DNA of 64,000 nt, taken from NCBI RefSeq assembly GCF_014633365.1, contig NC_068339.1, positions 26,855,316-26,919,315 on the forward strand, in the 5' to 3' direction. This DNA is from Diospyros lotus. Its lineage: Eukaryota > Streptophyta > Magnoliopsida > Ericales > Ebenaceae. A program made the translations under genes and the position numbers. Positions 35,412-47,669 of this stretch are shown in pieces; position 1 is the first letter of the stretch; each line of letters begins with the position of its first letter. The notes below the pieces were generated by a model. That model was not told the DNA's origin. It was given only the letters and a program-made list of their open reading frames with translations, and did not search any database.

Positions 35412-36197
35412 TTAACTTCCTATGTTGCCATCCATTTTTCTCCTTTCATAAGAACCTCTTGTATGGACCCCTGGAGGATGAGCACTACTTGTTGGCACAG
35501 TTGAAGCAGTGACTTGTGCAGAACTTGTTGATAGAGGGGATGGTCTTTGATAAACCTTCTTGTAGGTTATCCAGGCTGATTGAAACAAAGAAAATTAGTA
35601 GTTAATTTATCAAAAGATAATGAAACAATACACAGTAAATTAGTTGGTAAATAAAGAAATAAATAAATCAACAAAGTAATTAAGAAACCTTACATTCCAA
35701 ATCATAGCACCACTATCTGCGATGAATAAACCAGACCCAATTTGACGAGTAATCTTTCGAGATCTTCTAGATTGTCAACTTATTGTTTTGGCTTGTTGTA
35801 TTGGCATTGGTATCCTTTTTGGTCCATTCCGTAGGTCTTCCAGGCCTCTTAATACTCTGCCAACAAATACCAACACCAAACATTAACAACAAAACAACAA
35901 TGAATCAGTCATTAACAATAGTAGAACACCCCTAAACTATCATTGTACAGGTTAATGTAACACACACAGATTGATCAAGTTATGACTAAAATAAAAGCAA
36001 GCATAGTTATGCATAATTATACATTACCTCAGAACTACTAGATGGCTTATTTGGGCACTTCCATGAATTGTTCCCATCTACATTGTAGATATGACAGGAC
36101 ATGACCATTCCTTTCCTTGATCTTTTACTCATTTTTTGTGGTTCATCCTTGTCACGTCTTCTTTTCTTCTTCGGCCTACCTGGCATTCTTCTCAAAA
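35412..36197 (-). pseudogene. MULE transposase, C-terminal part (3' of the Copia insertion)
   Basis: Minus strand. It begins just inside the Copia left junction with R-R-M-P-G-R-P-K-K-K-R-R-R-D, the basic PGRPKK block near the C terminus of MURA-like proteins. A zinc-knuckle remnant follows: C-H-I-Y-N-V-D-G-N-N-S-W-K-C-P, where the second Cys (C-x-x-C) is Tyr and the His is Asn. Splicing to exons at about 35863-35700 and 35575-35412 gives a Ser/Thr/Pro-rich tail ending G-N-I-G-S and a TAA at 35412. One in-frame stop lies in the middle exon. It belongs to the gene starting at 50391; the Copia element separates the two parts by 11.5 kb. Confidence 0.75.
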
Positions 36198-37473
36198 CCT
36201 CTTTGAAAACTAAGCATATGTTTTGAAACCGAAACCTCTGTCATTTTTGTGAGTAGAGCATTTAAAAACTATGTTTAACATGTTTTGAAATATGTTTTTG
36301 AAGTATGTTTCGAAACCTTCATAGCATGTTTCGAAACATTTGACTTTGTCAGCAGAATATTTGAAAAACCGACATGCTTTTGCATTTTAATTCAAAAGCT
36401 ATTTTAAAAGTCACATTTTGACTTAATCTCCATACCTTGATGTTTTAATTTCAAATACTTTTTAAGTGGAGAATAAAATAAAATCATTTTATTTTAAAAA
36501 CAATTTTCTCTTACTCATTCTATCTCTAAGTGCATAACCAGCTGTAAAGGCTGGATGTTTCGAATCATGCGATCTATGTTTCGAAACCTTTGTGTAAAAG
36601 TGTATTGTTTCGAAACCTAAAAAATGTGTTTCGAAAGCTACTTTAACATCTTGTCTCTAACGGTTATAATTAGCCAAAATTCTATTTATTGATATATATA
36701 TCAGGTCTTTGAAGACAAGAAGTACCTCTTACAAGCATACACAAGTATACACACCTACAAGAGAAATTGCTACATACACAAGCAAAAGTGAACGAAACTA
36801 TTTTAACAAGCTCTCAAAGTAGATCCTCACAATTAATCCTTAGTGAGCATTGTGGTGTGAAAAGTAGAAGCAAACTGAAACTGATGCTTTCATCCTTTCA
36901 AGCTCTCCTCACTCCATACCAATAAGTTTATAACAACTATTTGGTAAGATATTTCATTACATTCAAACTGTTGTGTGTTGTAAAATATAAGTTTTATTTA
37001 TCTTGTTTTAGGGTTTGAATTGAACTCGTAAAAACTCATTGTGTAAGGTTTTAAGGTGAACCGTGGTAAAATCCTTGGTGTGATTGATCACTAGTGAAAG
37101 TAATTGTGTTTGAAAATCCTTCAAGTGGGTAAGCTTGAAGGTAGTGGAGTAGGCGGGTGCCGAATCACTATAAATCTTGTGTGTAAATTGCTTTACTATT
37201 TTACTTGCTTAATCTCATTTTTCATGCTTTCAAAAGAAACGTTTTCAAAAGTTAAAAGTTTCAAAATAAGCAACACAGAGAGGAAAGTTTCGAAACATAC
37301 TCTTTTGGGTTTCAAAACATACTTAACAGAAAGGTTGATTTCAAAACAAACTCCTTGATATTTTGAAACGTTGTGTTCTGTCATTAATAGGTCTTTAATC
37401 TATCAAAAAATTTACCCTAATCCCAATTCACCCCCCTCTCTTGGGATATATTTGCCATCATTTGGAACTAACA
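36198..37473 (+). repeat. Copia left LTR (5'-truncated) with TTTCGAAAC palindrome array
   Basis: Collinear with 46358-47669. It carries a dozen or more copies of gtttcgaaac and CpG-decayed forms (gttttgaaac, gtttcaaaac). A TATA-like 'gatatatatatc' at about 36691 is followed by 'aggtctttgaagacaagaag', present in both LTRs. It ends ggaactaaca at 37473. Confidence 0.85.
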
Positions 37474-37475
37474 AT

Positions 37476-37487
37476 TGGTATCAGAGC
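37476..37487 (+). promoter_or_regulatory. Copia primer-binding site (tRNA-iMet)
   Basis: TGGTATCAGAGC, two bases after the LTR end. This is the standard plant Copia priming site, complementary to the 3' end of initiator methionine tRNA. Confidence 0.9.
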
Positions 37488-37533
37488 GCAAGATCTCTAA
37501 GTGTTTTGTAGGTTTAACCACCAAAGAGAAAAG

Positions 37534-39172
37534 TGTTAGGTTTGAAATCCTATGGCACACACACCCAATATTGGGGTGAATTGGGTAATTAAAAATTTTG
37601 TTTCAACTTGAAATCTTTTTAATACAAATTGAGGTTTTAGTGATTTAAAACATAAAACATATAAAATGACAAATGTAAATTTACAAAGATAAATATGTAA
37701 ACCAAGCGAGGAATAATGAAATGCTTTGAAAGATAAATAGATCAAAGAACACAAGCACAAGAGAACATAAGGATTTATAGTGGTTCGGCTTAACCCAAAC
37801 CTAATCCACTACCTTAGCTACTCACTAAGGATTTTGCAAATAATCCACTAAAACCTCCTACTTAACCAAGTAGGCCTTCTAGTCCAAAACTAGGAAATTA
37901 CAAACCTCTTACTTATACAAGTAAGCCCTATAGCACCTAGCTACGAAATACAACCCCTTGCTTCAAAGAGCAAGTCCTCTAGCACTACAAGTTAGGAAAA
38001 TAGGATTTTAACAATAAGAGAGAATATAAGAGATGAATCTCTTAGTTACAAGATCTCTCAAAATATAAAACAAGGCTTAAATGAATTAATACAATGATAT
38101 AACGAAGCCTTGGAGAAAAAAATACAACAATGAAAGCATGAAACGTTGTAAGCTCGAATAAAATGACTTGCCCTCTTTAGATCAACTCATTCCCATCCAT
38201 TAGCGTCTTCTTGATCATCCTTGAGTTGTATATATAGGCATCCCACAAGATCTAAGAGAAAACTAGTCGTTATAGCTTTTTGCGAAAAGAGTTAGTTGAT
38301 AGATAAAAATGGTTAGTCGACAGAATCAGGCAAGATAACAAGCTTGGTTGACAGATAAAATAGGTGGGTCGACCAAGTCATAAAAACAATAGGACAGTTA
38401 GTCGACCAAAACAAAAATAAGCATGGCACTTAATCGACTAAGGCTATCCTTTTGTCGACAGACTTAAAGAGTTAGTCGACCAAGTCATAATATATACATT
38501 ATTAGTTGACCAATCTTATAGCTTAGTCGACCAAGTGAGAAACATGCATGCTGTTGGTCGACAGAGCCTATAGGTTAGTGGACCAAGTCAATGTATTAGT
38601 CGACAAAGTGAAAGCGTGTAGTCGATAAATGAAGCTTAATGATACAACATATTTACATTTCTTTAGTTTAAGTAAATGTCCTCGTTTTCTTTAATTTGTG
38701 TTTTACCTTCCATTTACTTTAATACATAAATGTAAATAAGAAAGTACCCCCTATTTAGATTCAATAAAAATATCCAAAAAATCAAAATCCATAATCATAA
38801 GAAAATAGAATTTTGGTTTTAGTATAAACTTTGGATTTAGCAAATTTGTCACTCTCAAAATACATACCTTATGTTTATTGAAAAATTCAATAAAATTTTA
38901 ACAACAATGAATACTAACTATCAAAATACCAGGAGATAGTTTTTCAAAATGAAAACATTTTCATATATGTCTCCTTATAATGTGTTAATCTTCTAGACTT
39001 AGAGAAATAACATTTCTTGGGCTGAACAACATGATCTTTTGCCTTTGAAACATTTTGCATAGATCATTTGATTTTCATTTTAACAAAGCACTTGAAATTG
39101 ATTTTTGTTTCCAAATCATGTAACCATTTGATATTTTTCATCATCAAAACTAAATACAAGAGTAAAACATCA
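37534..39172 (-). mobile_element. Inverted solo LTR of the TGATATTTTACTC family inside the Copia leader
   Basis: On the plus strand it starts TGTTAGGTTTGAAATCC (37534) and ends AAGAGTAAAACATCA (39172), the reverse complement of the family head. Flanks aaaag (37529-37533) and caaag (39173-39177) form a 5-bp duplication with one mismatch. About thirteen 'agtcgaccaagtc'-type motifs (38285-38630) form the GTCGAC array. It separates the Copia primer-binding site from its gag start at 39184. Confidence 0.85.
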
Positions 39173-39183
39173 CAAAGACCCAA

Positions 39184-40814
39184 ATGGCATTCAACACCGA
39201 CTTCAAGTTGGAAGGATAAGACATCTCAAGACCACCTTATTTTGATGGTTCGAACTACACCTATTGGAAAACAAGAATGAGGTATTTCTTGATGCAAAAT
39301 ACTGAATTATATACATGTATATCTAATACGGTAACATTACCAAAACCTCCTACGGGAACTTGGAATGAACAACAAAAACATACTAATGAAACAAATGCTA
39401 GAGCTGTCAATATATTACATTGTGCATTAAGTCCAGCTAAATTTAATAGGGTCATTTCATGTACTACGGCAAAAGAAATTTGGGATCACTTAGAAGTAAC
39501 ACATGAAGGAACCAAGAAAGTGAAAAGCACTAAAATTGCAATCCTTACTAGTGAATATCAAAATTTCATAATGAATGCTAGTGAATCCATTAAGGAGATG
39601 TTCACAAGGTTTAATGACATTGTAACAAACTTGCAAGCTTTAGGAAAAACAATAACAACTGAAGAAAAGGTTCATAAAATCTTAGGAAGCTTGCCATCTA
39701 GTTGGGAACCTAAAGTCACAGCCATAGAAGAAGCTAGAGACACATCTACACTTACAATGGATGATCTATTAGACTCTCTATTAACTCATGAGATTAAGTT
39801 AAATAGAAAAGAATCAAATGAGCTCAAAATGAAATCCCTAGCATTTATGGCCAAAGAAGAAAATGAAAGTGAAACAAGTGATGAAGATGGAGAACTTACT
39901 TTACTCACAAAACGTTTTAAAAAGTTTATGAGAAAAGGAAAATTACCTAAGAGAAAACCATATGAAAACAAGAAATTTTCTAAAGATACTCCTTATGAAG
40001 TAAAATGTTTTGAGTCCTAGGACATATCAAGGCAGATTGTCCTCAATACAAAAGGTTGAAAAAGAATAAGAATAAGTCATTAGCTACATTAAATGAAGAA
40101 GACTCCCTCTCATCCGATTCAAGTCAACAAGAAGAAGCTACAAACTTTTGCCTTATGGCACGAGAAGAAAATGAGGTAACTTTATGTTCATCTAGTAGTA
40201 ATCCTCTTTCATTTAACTCTTTACAAGATGAATACAATTTACTATTAGGCACATATAACAAAGTCCTAGCCAAAAACAAAGTTATGAAAAATGTCTCAAC
40301 AATCAAAGAAAAAGAATCTAATGATCTTAAGATTGCTTATGATGACTTAGAGAAAATCATTGAACAAAAGGATAAAGAAAGTATAAATTTAAAAATCAAA
40401 CTTTCAGAATTAGAAAAGAAAAACAATGACTTATTAGATTCATTTGAAAAATTATTAAAAGGAAAGAAGAAGCTGAAAATGATTTTGGGAAATCAAAAAA
40501 CGTTTGAAGATAAAAGAGGGCTAGGATATATAGATGATGTACCATCTACCTCAACAACCAAGTTTGTTAAAGAAAAGGTTTTAAACAACCCTTCGTCATT
40601 TAGAAAACATGTTTTTCAACATAATCAAGGTCTCTATAGGAAAACAAGTTTAACTTATCATTATTGTAACAAGAAAGGACACCATATCAAGCAATGTTTT
40701 TATAAGAAAAATGCTCAAAGATTAAATTTGAAATGGATTCCAAAAGTAAACAATGATGTGATCGCTAACATTAATGGACCCAAGAAGATTTGGGTACCAA
40801 AAGTACCAATGTGA
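39184..40814 (+). pseudogene. gag: Copia gag (capsid and zinc-knuckle), broken
   Basis: The ATG at 39184 starts M-A-F-N-T-D-F-K-L-E-G, then a TAA replaces the next codon. The frame continues R-P-P-Y-F-D-G-S-N-Y-T-Y-W, the N-terminal motif of plant Copia Gag, and the UBN2-type capsid domain (W-D-H-L, then L-P-S-S-W-E) runs to about 39820. A frameshift at about 40010 disrupts the first CCHC knuckle (K-C-F-E .. G-H-I-K-A-D-C-P). The next frame (40056-40814) has a Glu/Lys-rich coiled coil and a second knuckle, Y-x-Y-C-N-K-K-G-H-H-I-K-Q-C, whose first Cys is Tyr. It forms virus-like particles in intact elements; this copy cannot. Confidence 0.85.
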
Positions 40815-40834
40815 TGTATTTCTTGTAGGTAAGC

Positions 40835-42060
40835 TTGGCATCCAAAGAAGGAAAGAAGAAGTGGTATCTTGATAGTGGATGCACCAAGCATATGACGGGA
40901 GACAAGGATCAATTTGTCTCTGTCACCTACAAAAAAGGAGGTAATGTTGTCTACAGAGACAACTTGAAAGGAAAAATCCTTGGCCATGACATAGTTGGTT
41001 TAAGTAGAACAAAAGTTAAAAATGTGTGCTTTGTTGAAGGTCTAAAACACATATTGTTAAGCATAAGTCAATTATGTGATAAGGGACATAAAGTTACTTT
41101 TAAATGAAGCAAATGTAAAGTCTATGATTTGAAATCAAATGAACTTATTTTTTCTGGAAATAAACATGGAAATGTATATGTTATTTGGCTTGATGATGTT
41201 GTACTTAAACATGAAAATTGCCTTATTGTATCAAATTCAAATTTGTCTTGGTTATGGCATAAGAAACTAGGTTATGCAAGCATGAGTTTAATTGACAAAT
41301 TGTCTAGAAAACAACTAGTTAGAGGCTTGCCCAATATAAACTTTAAAAAGGATCACGTATGTGATACGTGTATGAAAGGAAAACAAACTAGATCTTCATT
41401 TAAATCCATAAATTCAGTTAGCATAGCTAGACCTTTAGAATTGCTTCACCTAGATTTGTTTGGTCCTATGAGAACTCAAAGTTTAGGAGGAAAATCCTAT
41501 ACTGTAGTCATAGTAGATGATTTCTCAAGGTTTACATGGGTGCTATTCTTAGGAAATAAAAATGATGCTTTTAAAGCATTCTCTAGATTGTGAAAAAGAC
41601 TTCAAAAATGAACAAGAATTAAAAATAAAGTAAATAAGGAGTGATCATGGTGGAGAATTTGAAAATCAAGAATTTCAATCCTATTGTGAGGAAAATGGAA
41701 TTCACCATAACTTCTCGGTCTCTAGAACCCCTTAACAAAATGGTGTCGTTGAAAGAAAGAATAAAACTCTTATAGAAATGTCTAGAACCATGTTGCTAGA
41801 AAGTAACTTGACAAAATATTTTTGGTCTAAAACTGTAAATACAACATGTTATGTTCTAAATAGAGTATCTTTAAGACCAATCATTAAAAGAACTCCGTAT
41901 GAGTTATATAAACACAAAAAACCAAAAAGAAGAAGGCATATTTATAGGAAAATTAGGAAAAGATAACTTAGTGATGAAGGCATATTTATGGTAAAGATAA
42001 CTTAGGAAAATTCGATGCTAAGAGTGATGAAGGCATATTTATATGTTACTCATTTCAAAG
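40835..42060 (+). pseudogene. pol: Copia pol: protease and integrase, broken
   Basis: W-Y-L-D-S-G-C-T-K-H-M-T-G at about 40860 is the aspartic protease active site, with D-S-G intact. A stop at 41105 separates it from the GAG-pre-integrase segment, where L-W-H-K-K-L-G-Y-A-S has Tyr in place of the second zinc-binding His; C-D-T-C follows. The integrase core has L-H-L-D-L-F-G-P (first Asp, about 41450), then after a frameshift at 41590 R-S-D-H-G-G-E-F (second Asp) and, beyond a TAA, Q-N-G-V-V-E-R-K-N (catalytic Glu, about 41750). A deletion or duplication around 41930-42010 scrambles the C-terminal part. Confidence 0.85.
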
Positions 42061-42342
42061 CAAAGCTTATCGAATATTCAATAAAAGAATGTTGGTTATA
42101 AAAGAATCAATTCATGTAGTGTTTGATGACAAACCTAGAATAATCAATAATGACGATGATCTAGAAGACATTCCAAATAAGATGAATCAGATTCAAATCA
42201 ATGAAAAAATATATCAAAGCAATATCCAAGATCAAGAAAATCAAAAAGAAGTTTCATTTCCAAGAGAATGAAATTATGTTAAAGAAAATTAAATTTTAGG
42301 AGATCCTAGTAAAGGAGTGTCAACTTGATCTTCCCTTAAATT

Positions 42343-43903
42343 AAATACTGATCTAGTTCTAATCTCTCAAATAGAACCCAAAAATGTTCAAGAAGCTTTA
42401 AATGATGATGAATGCGTTAAAGCTATGCAAGACGAGCTAAACCAATTCAAAAAGAATGAAGTTTGGTGTCTTGTACCTGAACCATCAAATCATCCTATCA
42501 TTGGAACAAAATGGGTCTTTAGAAACAAGCTTGATGAGAGTGGTAACATCATTAGAAATAAGGCTAGATTAGTTGCTCAAGGAAATATTCAAGAAGAAGG
42601 CATTGATTATGATGAAACCTATCCTCTGATAGCAAGATTGAAAGCTATATGAATCTTGTTATCTTTCTCATGCTACAAGAACTTCACTTTATATCAAATG
42701 GATGTTAAAAGTTCATTCTTAAATGGTTTCATTTTGGAGCAAGTGTTTGTAAAACAACCACCCGGCTTTGAAGATCCAAAATATCCAAATCATGTATATA
42801 AGCGTACTAAAGCCCTATATGGTTTAAAACAAGCTCCTAGAGCTTGGTATGAATGTCTAAATAAGTTTCTTATTGAAAAAGGATTTCAAAGAGTTAAGGT
42901 TGACACAACACTTTTCATTAAGAAGAAAAGAAATGATATGTTGCTTGTCTAGATTTATGTAGATGACATTTTTTTTGGATCATCAAATCTTAAATTATGT
43001 GAAGAGTTTGCCTCAATAATGCAAAATGAATTTGAAATGAGCATGATGGGAGAATTAACATATTTCCTAGGTCTTCAAATTAGGTGAACATCTTAAGGAA
43101 CTTATTTAAGCCAAGCTAAGTATGTAAAAGAAATCTTAGCAAAATTTTGAATGAAAGACTGTAAGCCTATATCAACCCCTATGAGTGCATCAAGTACCAT
43201 TGATAAAGATGAGAAAGGAAAATAAGTGGATCAAAAGTTATATAGAGGAATCATTAGCTCTTTGCTATACTTAACGACCTGTAGACCCGATATTGTGTTT
43301 AGTGTTGGTATATGTGCTAGATATCAAGCCGATCTAAAAGAATCTCACTTGAAAGCCACTAAAAAAATCTTAAGATATATTAAAGGTTCTGAAAATTTAA
43401 GCCTGTTCTATCCAAAATCAAAAACATTTGAACTTACGGCCTATACCCATGTTGACTATAGTGGATGCAAAATTGATAGAAATAGTACAAGTGGAATATG
43501 CCACTTTCTAGGGAAATCGTTAATGACTTGGGCTAGCAAGAAGCAAAATTTTGTTGCCTTATCCTCAACCGAAGCTGAATATGTAGCAGCTAGTTTATGT
43601 TGCACACAACTTCTTTGGATTAAGCATCAACTAGAAGATTATGGCATTCATTTGGAAAGAATACCAATCAAGTGTGACAACACAAGTACAATAGTCCTAT
43701 CCAAAAATCCTGTATTCCATGCAAGAACCAAGCATATTGAAATCAAACATCATTTATTAAGGGATCATGTTCAAAAAGAAGATATCTCCTTAGAATTCGT
43801 AGACACAAATAATCAAATAGTTGATATCTTTACCAAACCTTTGGATAACAAAAAGTTTGAACACTTTAGATCATGTCTAAGTTTGTTGGAAGTCAAAGTC
43901 TAG
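42343..43903 (+). pseudogene. pol: Copia pol: reverse transcriptase and RNase H, broken
   Basis: The reverse transcriptase begins near 42425 with N-E-V-W-C-L-V-P and G-T-K-W-V-F-R-N-K, then K-A-R-L-V-A-Q-G. The active-site strand I-Y-V-D-D-I (about 42955) is intact, but the codon two residues before it is TAG. Further stops or frameshifts lie at 42650, 43086 and 43150-43225. RNase H (43226-43903) is one continuous frame containing Y-x-G-C-K-I-D-R-x-S-T-S-G, A-L-S-S-T-E-A-E-Y and the C-terminal H-I-E-I-K-x-H-x-x-R-D, ending at TAG 43903. The order INT before RT identifies Ty1/Copia. Confidence 0.9.
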
Positions 43904-44343
43904 TTAAATCTCTATCAAAATTTAAGTCTAAGTGTTTTTACCAGCAGAAGTTTCAAAACATTAGTATCATGTTTCGAAACATCCCTTGTTCGAGAAATAT
44001 CATGTTTTGAAACTTCATAAAATTTTGTTTCAAAACAAAAATTCCAGAGAGTTGTATTTCGAAACATGTTGCTGCATGTTTTGAAACCTGTTTTCCAGAG
44101 AGTTTTATTTCAAAACATATCGGTCTATGTTTCGAAACCTCATTTCCAGATAGGTTTGTTTCGAAACATATAGGCCATGTTTTGAAACCTACTGTCGAGA
44201 TTATAAATACCTGAACGATTTCAAAACTTCATTTCTCTCAACTTCTCTTGTGCATTTTGAAACCCTAGCCTCCGAAACCTCTCTCCCTTGCAGACCCACT
44301 TAAAATCTTTCTCAATCCCTCACTCTATTCTTGAAAATCAATC

Positions 44344-45561
44344 ATGGTAAGGATAAATTGATCCACTAGCAAGCGTCAACGCACCCATCTTTCACCGTCT
44401 CCACCTCACCAAGAGTTCAACGACGACTTTACTACCACTCAAGCTTTCAATACCTTCAAGTTGTCATTCAAAAAATGAGAGGTAAACCCTGGTCGCCTCT
44501 TCGATCTTGACATTTTAGAAAAAGCTAATTTTTCCTATCTCACTTCCTTACGAAATAGAAATTGGTTACAACTTCTTGAACTTAAAGTTCCTGTTCTTCA
44601 AGATTATGTTCGTATACTCTATTCAAATGCTCAAACTTCATTTAATGGGCATGATTATACTGACCACTTCAAAACCTTCCTTCAAAATACCAAACTCAAA
44701 CTAAGCCTCAAAACCCTAGCTACCTTTTTGGAAATTCTAGACAAAGGCGATATCTATGTTCCCTGTACGTTCAAATCTTTAGATGCATGTAAGAAGATTT
44801 TTGGAAACCCCAATCTTAAAAAGGCTTTCACGAACATAAATGCTTTATCATTTGATTTTCGTATCTTGCACCTTATTATCTATCAAGTTTTGAACCCAAG
44901 GAAAGGAAATTATGCTAAACTCTATACCGAGGATCTATGGTTCTTGGAAAAGATTATTAACAATAAGAAAATAAATCTTCCTTCCATTATGTGCAATAAA
45001 ATGGTAAATACCCATGCTCACCTCACGCAATCACTTCTTTATGGTTGCCTACTTTCAGCATTTATCCAATCAAAATTTCCTAATATCTGATCTTCATCCA
45101 TTCGTCCTAAATCAAAACTTACTCTTTTTAATCACACGTCTCTTACCAAAATGGGATACTAATATGATGACGTCAATCACAAATACACCAAAATAATCCA
45201 TCGTTATCAAAGATACAGTTATGAGATGGATGCGGAAGCCGAAGAAGAAGAAGATGAAGAAGATGAAGATGCTCCTACTCCAGCCGCCTCCGAAGCTGGG
45301 CCATCCACTTGAGTCATGTCTAATATGTGAGCATCGCTTCAAACCACCATGGTTGAAGGCTTTGCCTCCATGACTTAGAGATTTGATGAAGCCTTGGCTC
45401 TATAAGCTTCTTTCTCGACTCAGTTGCAATCTCTAAATGACAAGGTCGACAAAAATCATCAGCAAATGAAGGAGCATCTTGACAACCTTAGAGATCAAAT
45501 AGGAAATCTAGAAGAACTAGTCAACACCAAGGAGGACTCGTCGGATTCCTCAACCAAGTAG
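44344..45561 (+). pseudogene. Third ORF of the Copia element (plant transposon protein domain, env-like position), broken
   Basis: The start ATG is at 44344, with TGA codons at codon 6 and at about 44476. The body (44480-45090) reads F-D-L-D-I-L-E-K-A-N-F-S-Y-L, later N-P-R-K-G-N-Y-A-K-L-Y and W-F-L-E-K-I-I-N-N-K-K-I-N-L-P. This matches the 'putative plant transposon protein' (Transposase_32-type) domain seen in the extra ORF of Sirevirus and other plant retroelements. After a frameshift comes a Glu/Asp-rich run and a coiled coil (about 45330-45555). No transmembrane segment is visible in what remains, so the envelope-like label for this position is not supported here by sequence. Confidence 0.6.
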
Positions 45562-46080
45562 ACTACTAGATAGATTGAATGCATTTTGATTAACTCTATG
45601 TATTGTTGTTTTTGGATACTTTTATATGTATTAACTATTGGATGTTTTGGCATTGAATTCCTATTTGTTTAGATGTGGTATCTTGCTTGCTTTCATGAAT
45701 GTTATAATATCTATTTAAAGGGTAGAAAATAGTTTAAACTTGTGATCATATTTTTTGCCTATGATAAAAACGGGGAGAAAAATAAAGGAAAATGATTGCA
45801 TGCTCACCTTGAAAATGGATCATGTCTAATCTACAGATTGGCGTCAAGTACATTTGTGTTTAGCCATCACTTGGTATCAAACAAATAACTTTATTTTTTT
45901 TAACAAGTCTTGAAACAATAACTATTGGTAACAACAAAATTTGTTTGTGATATCTCAAGCAAAGCTAAAAGAGGACATGACACACCTAAGGTTTGTTTCC
46001 TATCTCTCGTACAAGATTAAAGGGGAGTTATATTGATTTTTCAAAAGATTTTTATCATTATCAAAAAATAGGGGAAGAAT
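45562..46080 (+). other. Copia 3' untranslated region with polypurine tract
   Basis: Non-coding. Purine-rich stretches ('aaaaacggggagaaaaataa' near 45767; ataggggaagaa at 46068-46079) precede the right LTR. The latter directly abuts the TGTT LTR start and is the likely polypurine tract. Confidence 0.55.
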
Positions 46081-47669
46081 TGTTGTATCATATTTTTTGA
46101 TTTATGAGAAAATGTGTTTGATGAAAAGCCAATATTAGAATGAAAATCTTTATAAGAATCTCATATTTAGAAATAATTTGTTTATATTTCTAAACAAGTA
46201 TGATTAGTGTTTTGGTGCGAATGTTCAAATGTTTGAAAAACCCAAAATTCATGAATCATGTTTCGAAACATCATTTTTCCATGTTTCTATACATGTTTCA
46301 AAATGTATTTTGATAAGGTTTCAATGTTTGCTAAGTTTATATGCTATATTTCGAAACCTCTTTGAAAACTAAGCATGTGTTTCAAAACCTATATAGTATG
46401 TTTCAAAACCTCTGTCATTTATGTCAATAGAGCATTTAAAATATGTTTAACATGTTTTGAAATATGTTTTTGAAGTATGTTTCGAAACCTTTATAACATG
46501 TTTCGAAACATCTGACTCTGTAGTAGAATATTTGAAAAATCAACATGCTTTTGCATTTTAATTCAAAAGCTATTTTAAAAGTCACCTTTTGCCTTAATCT
46601 CCATAATCTGATGTTTTAATTTCAAATACTTTGTAAGTGGAGAATAAAACAAAATGATTTTGTTTTAAAAGTAATTGTCTCTTGCTCATTCTGTCTCTAA
46701 GTGCATAACCAGTTGTAAAGGCTGGATGTTTCGAAATATGTGATGTATGTCTAGAAACCTCTATGTAATAGTGTGGTGTTTCGAAACCTAAAAAGTGTGT
46801 TTCGAAACCTACTTTAACATCTTGTCTTTAACGGTTATAATTAGCCAAAATTCTATTTATTGATATATATATCAGGTCTTTGAAGACAAGAAGTACCTCT
46901 TACAAGCATACACAAGTATACACACCTACAAGAGAAATTGCTACATACATAAGCACAAGTGAACGAAACTCTTTTAACAAGCTCTCAAAGGAGATCCTCT
47001 TAATTAATCCTCGGTGTGCATTGTGGTGTGAAAAGGAAAAGCAAACTGAAACCGACGCTTTCATCCTTTCAAGCTCTCATCACTCCATACCAATAGGCTT
47101 GTAACAACTATTTGATAAGCTATTTCATTACATTCAAACTGTTGGGTTGTAAAAGCTAAGTATTATTTATCTTATTTTAAGGTTTGAGTTGAACCCATAA
47201 AAACTCATTGTGTAAGGTTTTAGGATGAACCGTGGTAAAACCCTTGGTGTGGTTGATCACTAGTGAAAGTGATTGTGTTTGAAAATCCTTCAAGTAGGTA
47301 AGCTTGAAGGTATTGGAGTAGGTGGGTGCTGAACCACTATAAATATTGTGTGTAAATTGCTTTACTATTTTACTTGCTTAATCTCATCTTTCATGTTTTC
47401 AAAAGAAATGTTTTCAAGAGCTAAAAGTTTCAAAATAACCAAACAATGAGGAAAGTTTTGAAACATACTTAATAGAAAGGTTGGTTTCAAAACATACACA
47501 CTTAGGTTTCAAAACATACTTAATAGAAAGGTTGATTTCGTAACAAACTCCTTGATATTTCGAAACATTGTGTTCTATCATTAATAGGTCTTTAATCTAT
47601 TAAAAAATTTACCCTAATCCCAATTCACCCCCCATCTTGGAATATATTTGCCATCATTTGGAACTAACA
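46081..47669 (+). repeat. Copia right LTR, complete (1589 bp)
   Basis: It begins TGTTGTATCATAT right after a purine tract and ends ACTAACA, giving the perfect short inverted end TGTT..AACA. The 3' 1.3 kb is collinear with 36198-37473, with scattered substitutions and small indels, so the insertion is not recent. It carries the same TTTCGAAAC array and the 'gatatatatatc' TATA-like block (about 46861). Confidence 0.85.

Larger units (their letters stand above)
36198..47669 (+). mobile_element. Sirevirus-like Ty1/Copia retrotransposon, degenerate, inserted in the MULE transposase gene
   Basis: Left LTR 36198-37473 (5'-truncated by about 277 bp) and right LTR 46081-47669 (complete, TGTT..AACA). 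The primer-binding site TGGTATCAGAGC (37476-37487) matches the 3' end of initiator tRNA-Met. Gag, protease, integrase, reverse transcriptase and RNase H follow in Copia order, then a third ORF. A purine-rich tract, ataggggaagaa, ends just before the right LTR. Every ORF has stops or frameshifts. The left junction lacks a clear target duplication because the LTR start is deleted. The extra ORF after pol and the very long 3' region are Sirevirus traits. Confidence 0.9.

Noticed and set aside
36691..36720. Second host promoter (TATA-like gatatatatatc)
   Set aside because: The same block occurs at the same place in the right LTR (about 46861), so it is the retrotransposon's own U3 promoter region rather than a host gene promoter.
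38285..38640. CRISPR-like array of repeated GTCGAC units
   Set aside because: Units are 6-13 bp, irregularly spaced and degenerate, inside a plant LTR. This is not a CRISPR, which would need identical 24-40 bp repeats with uniform spacers.
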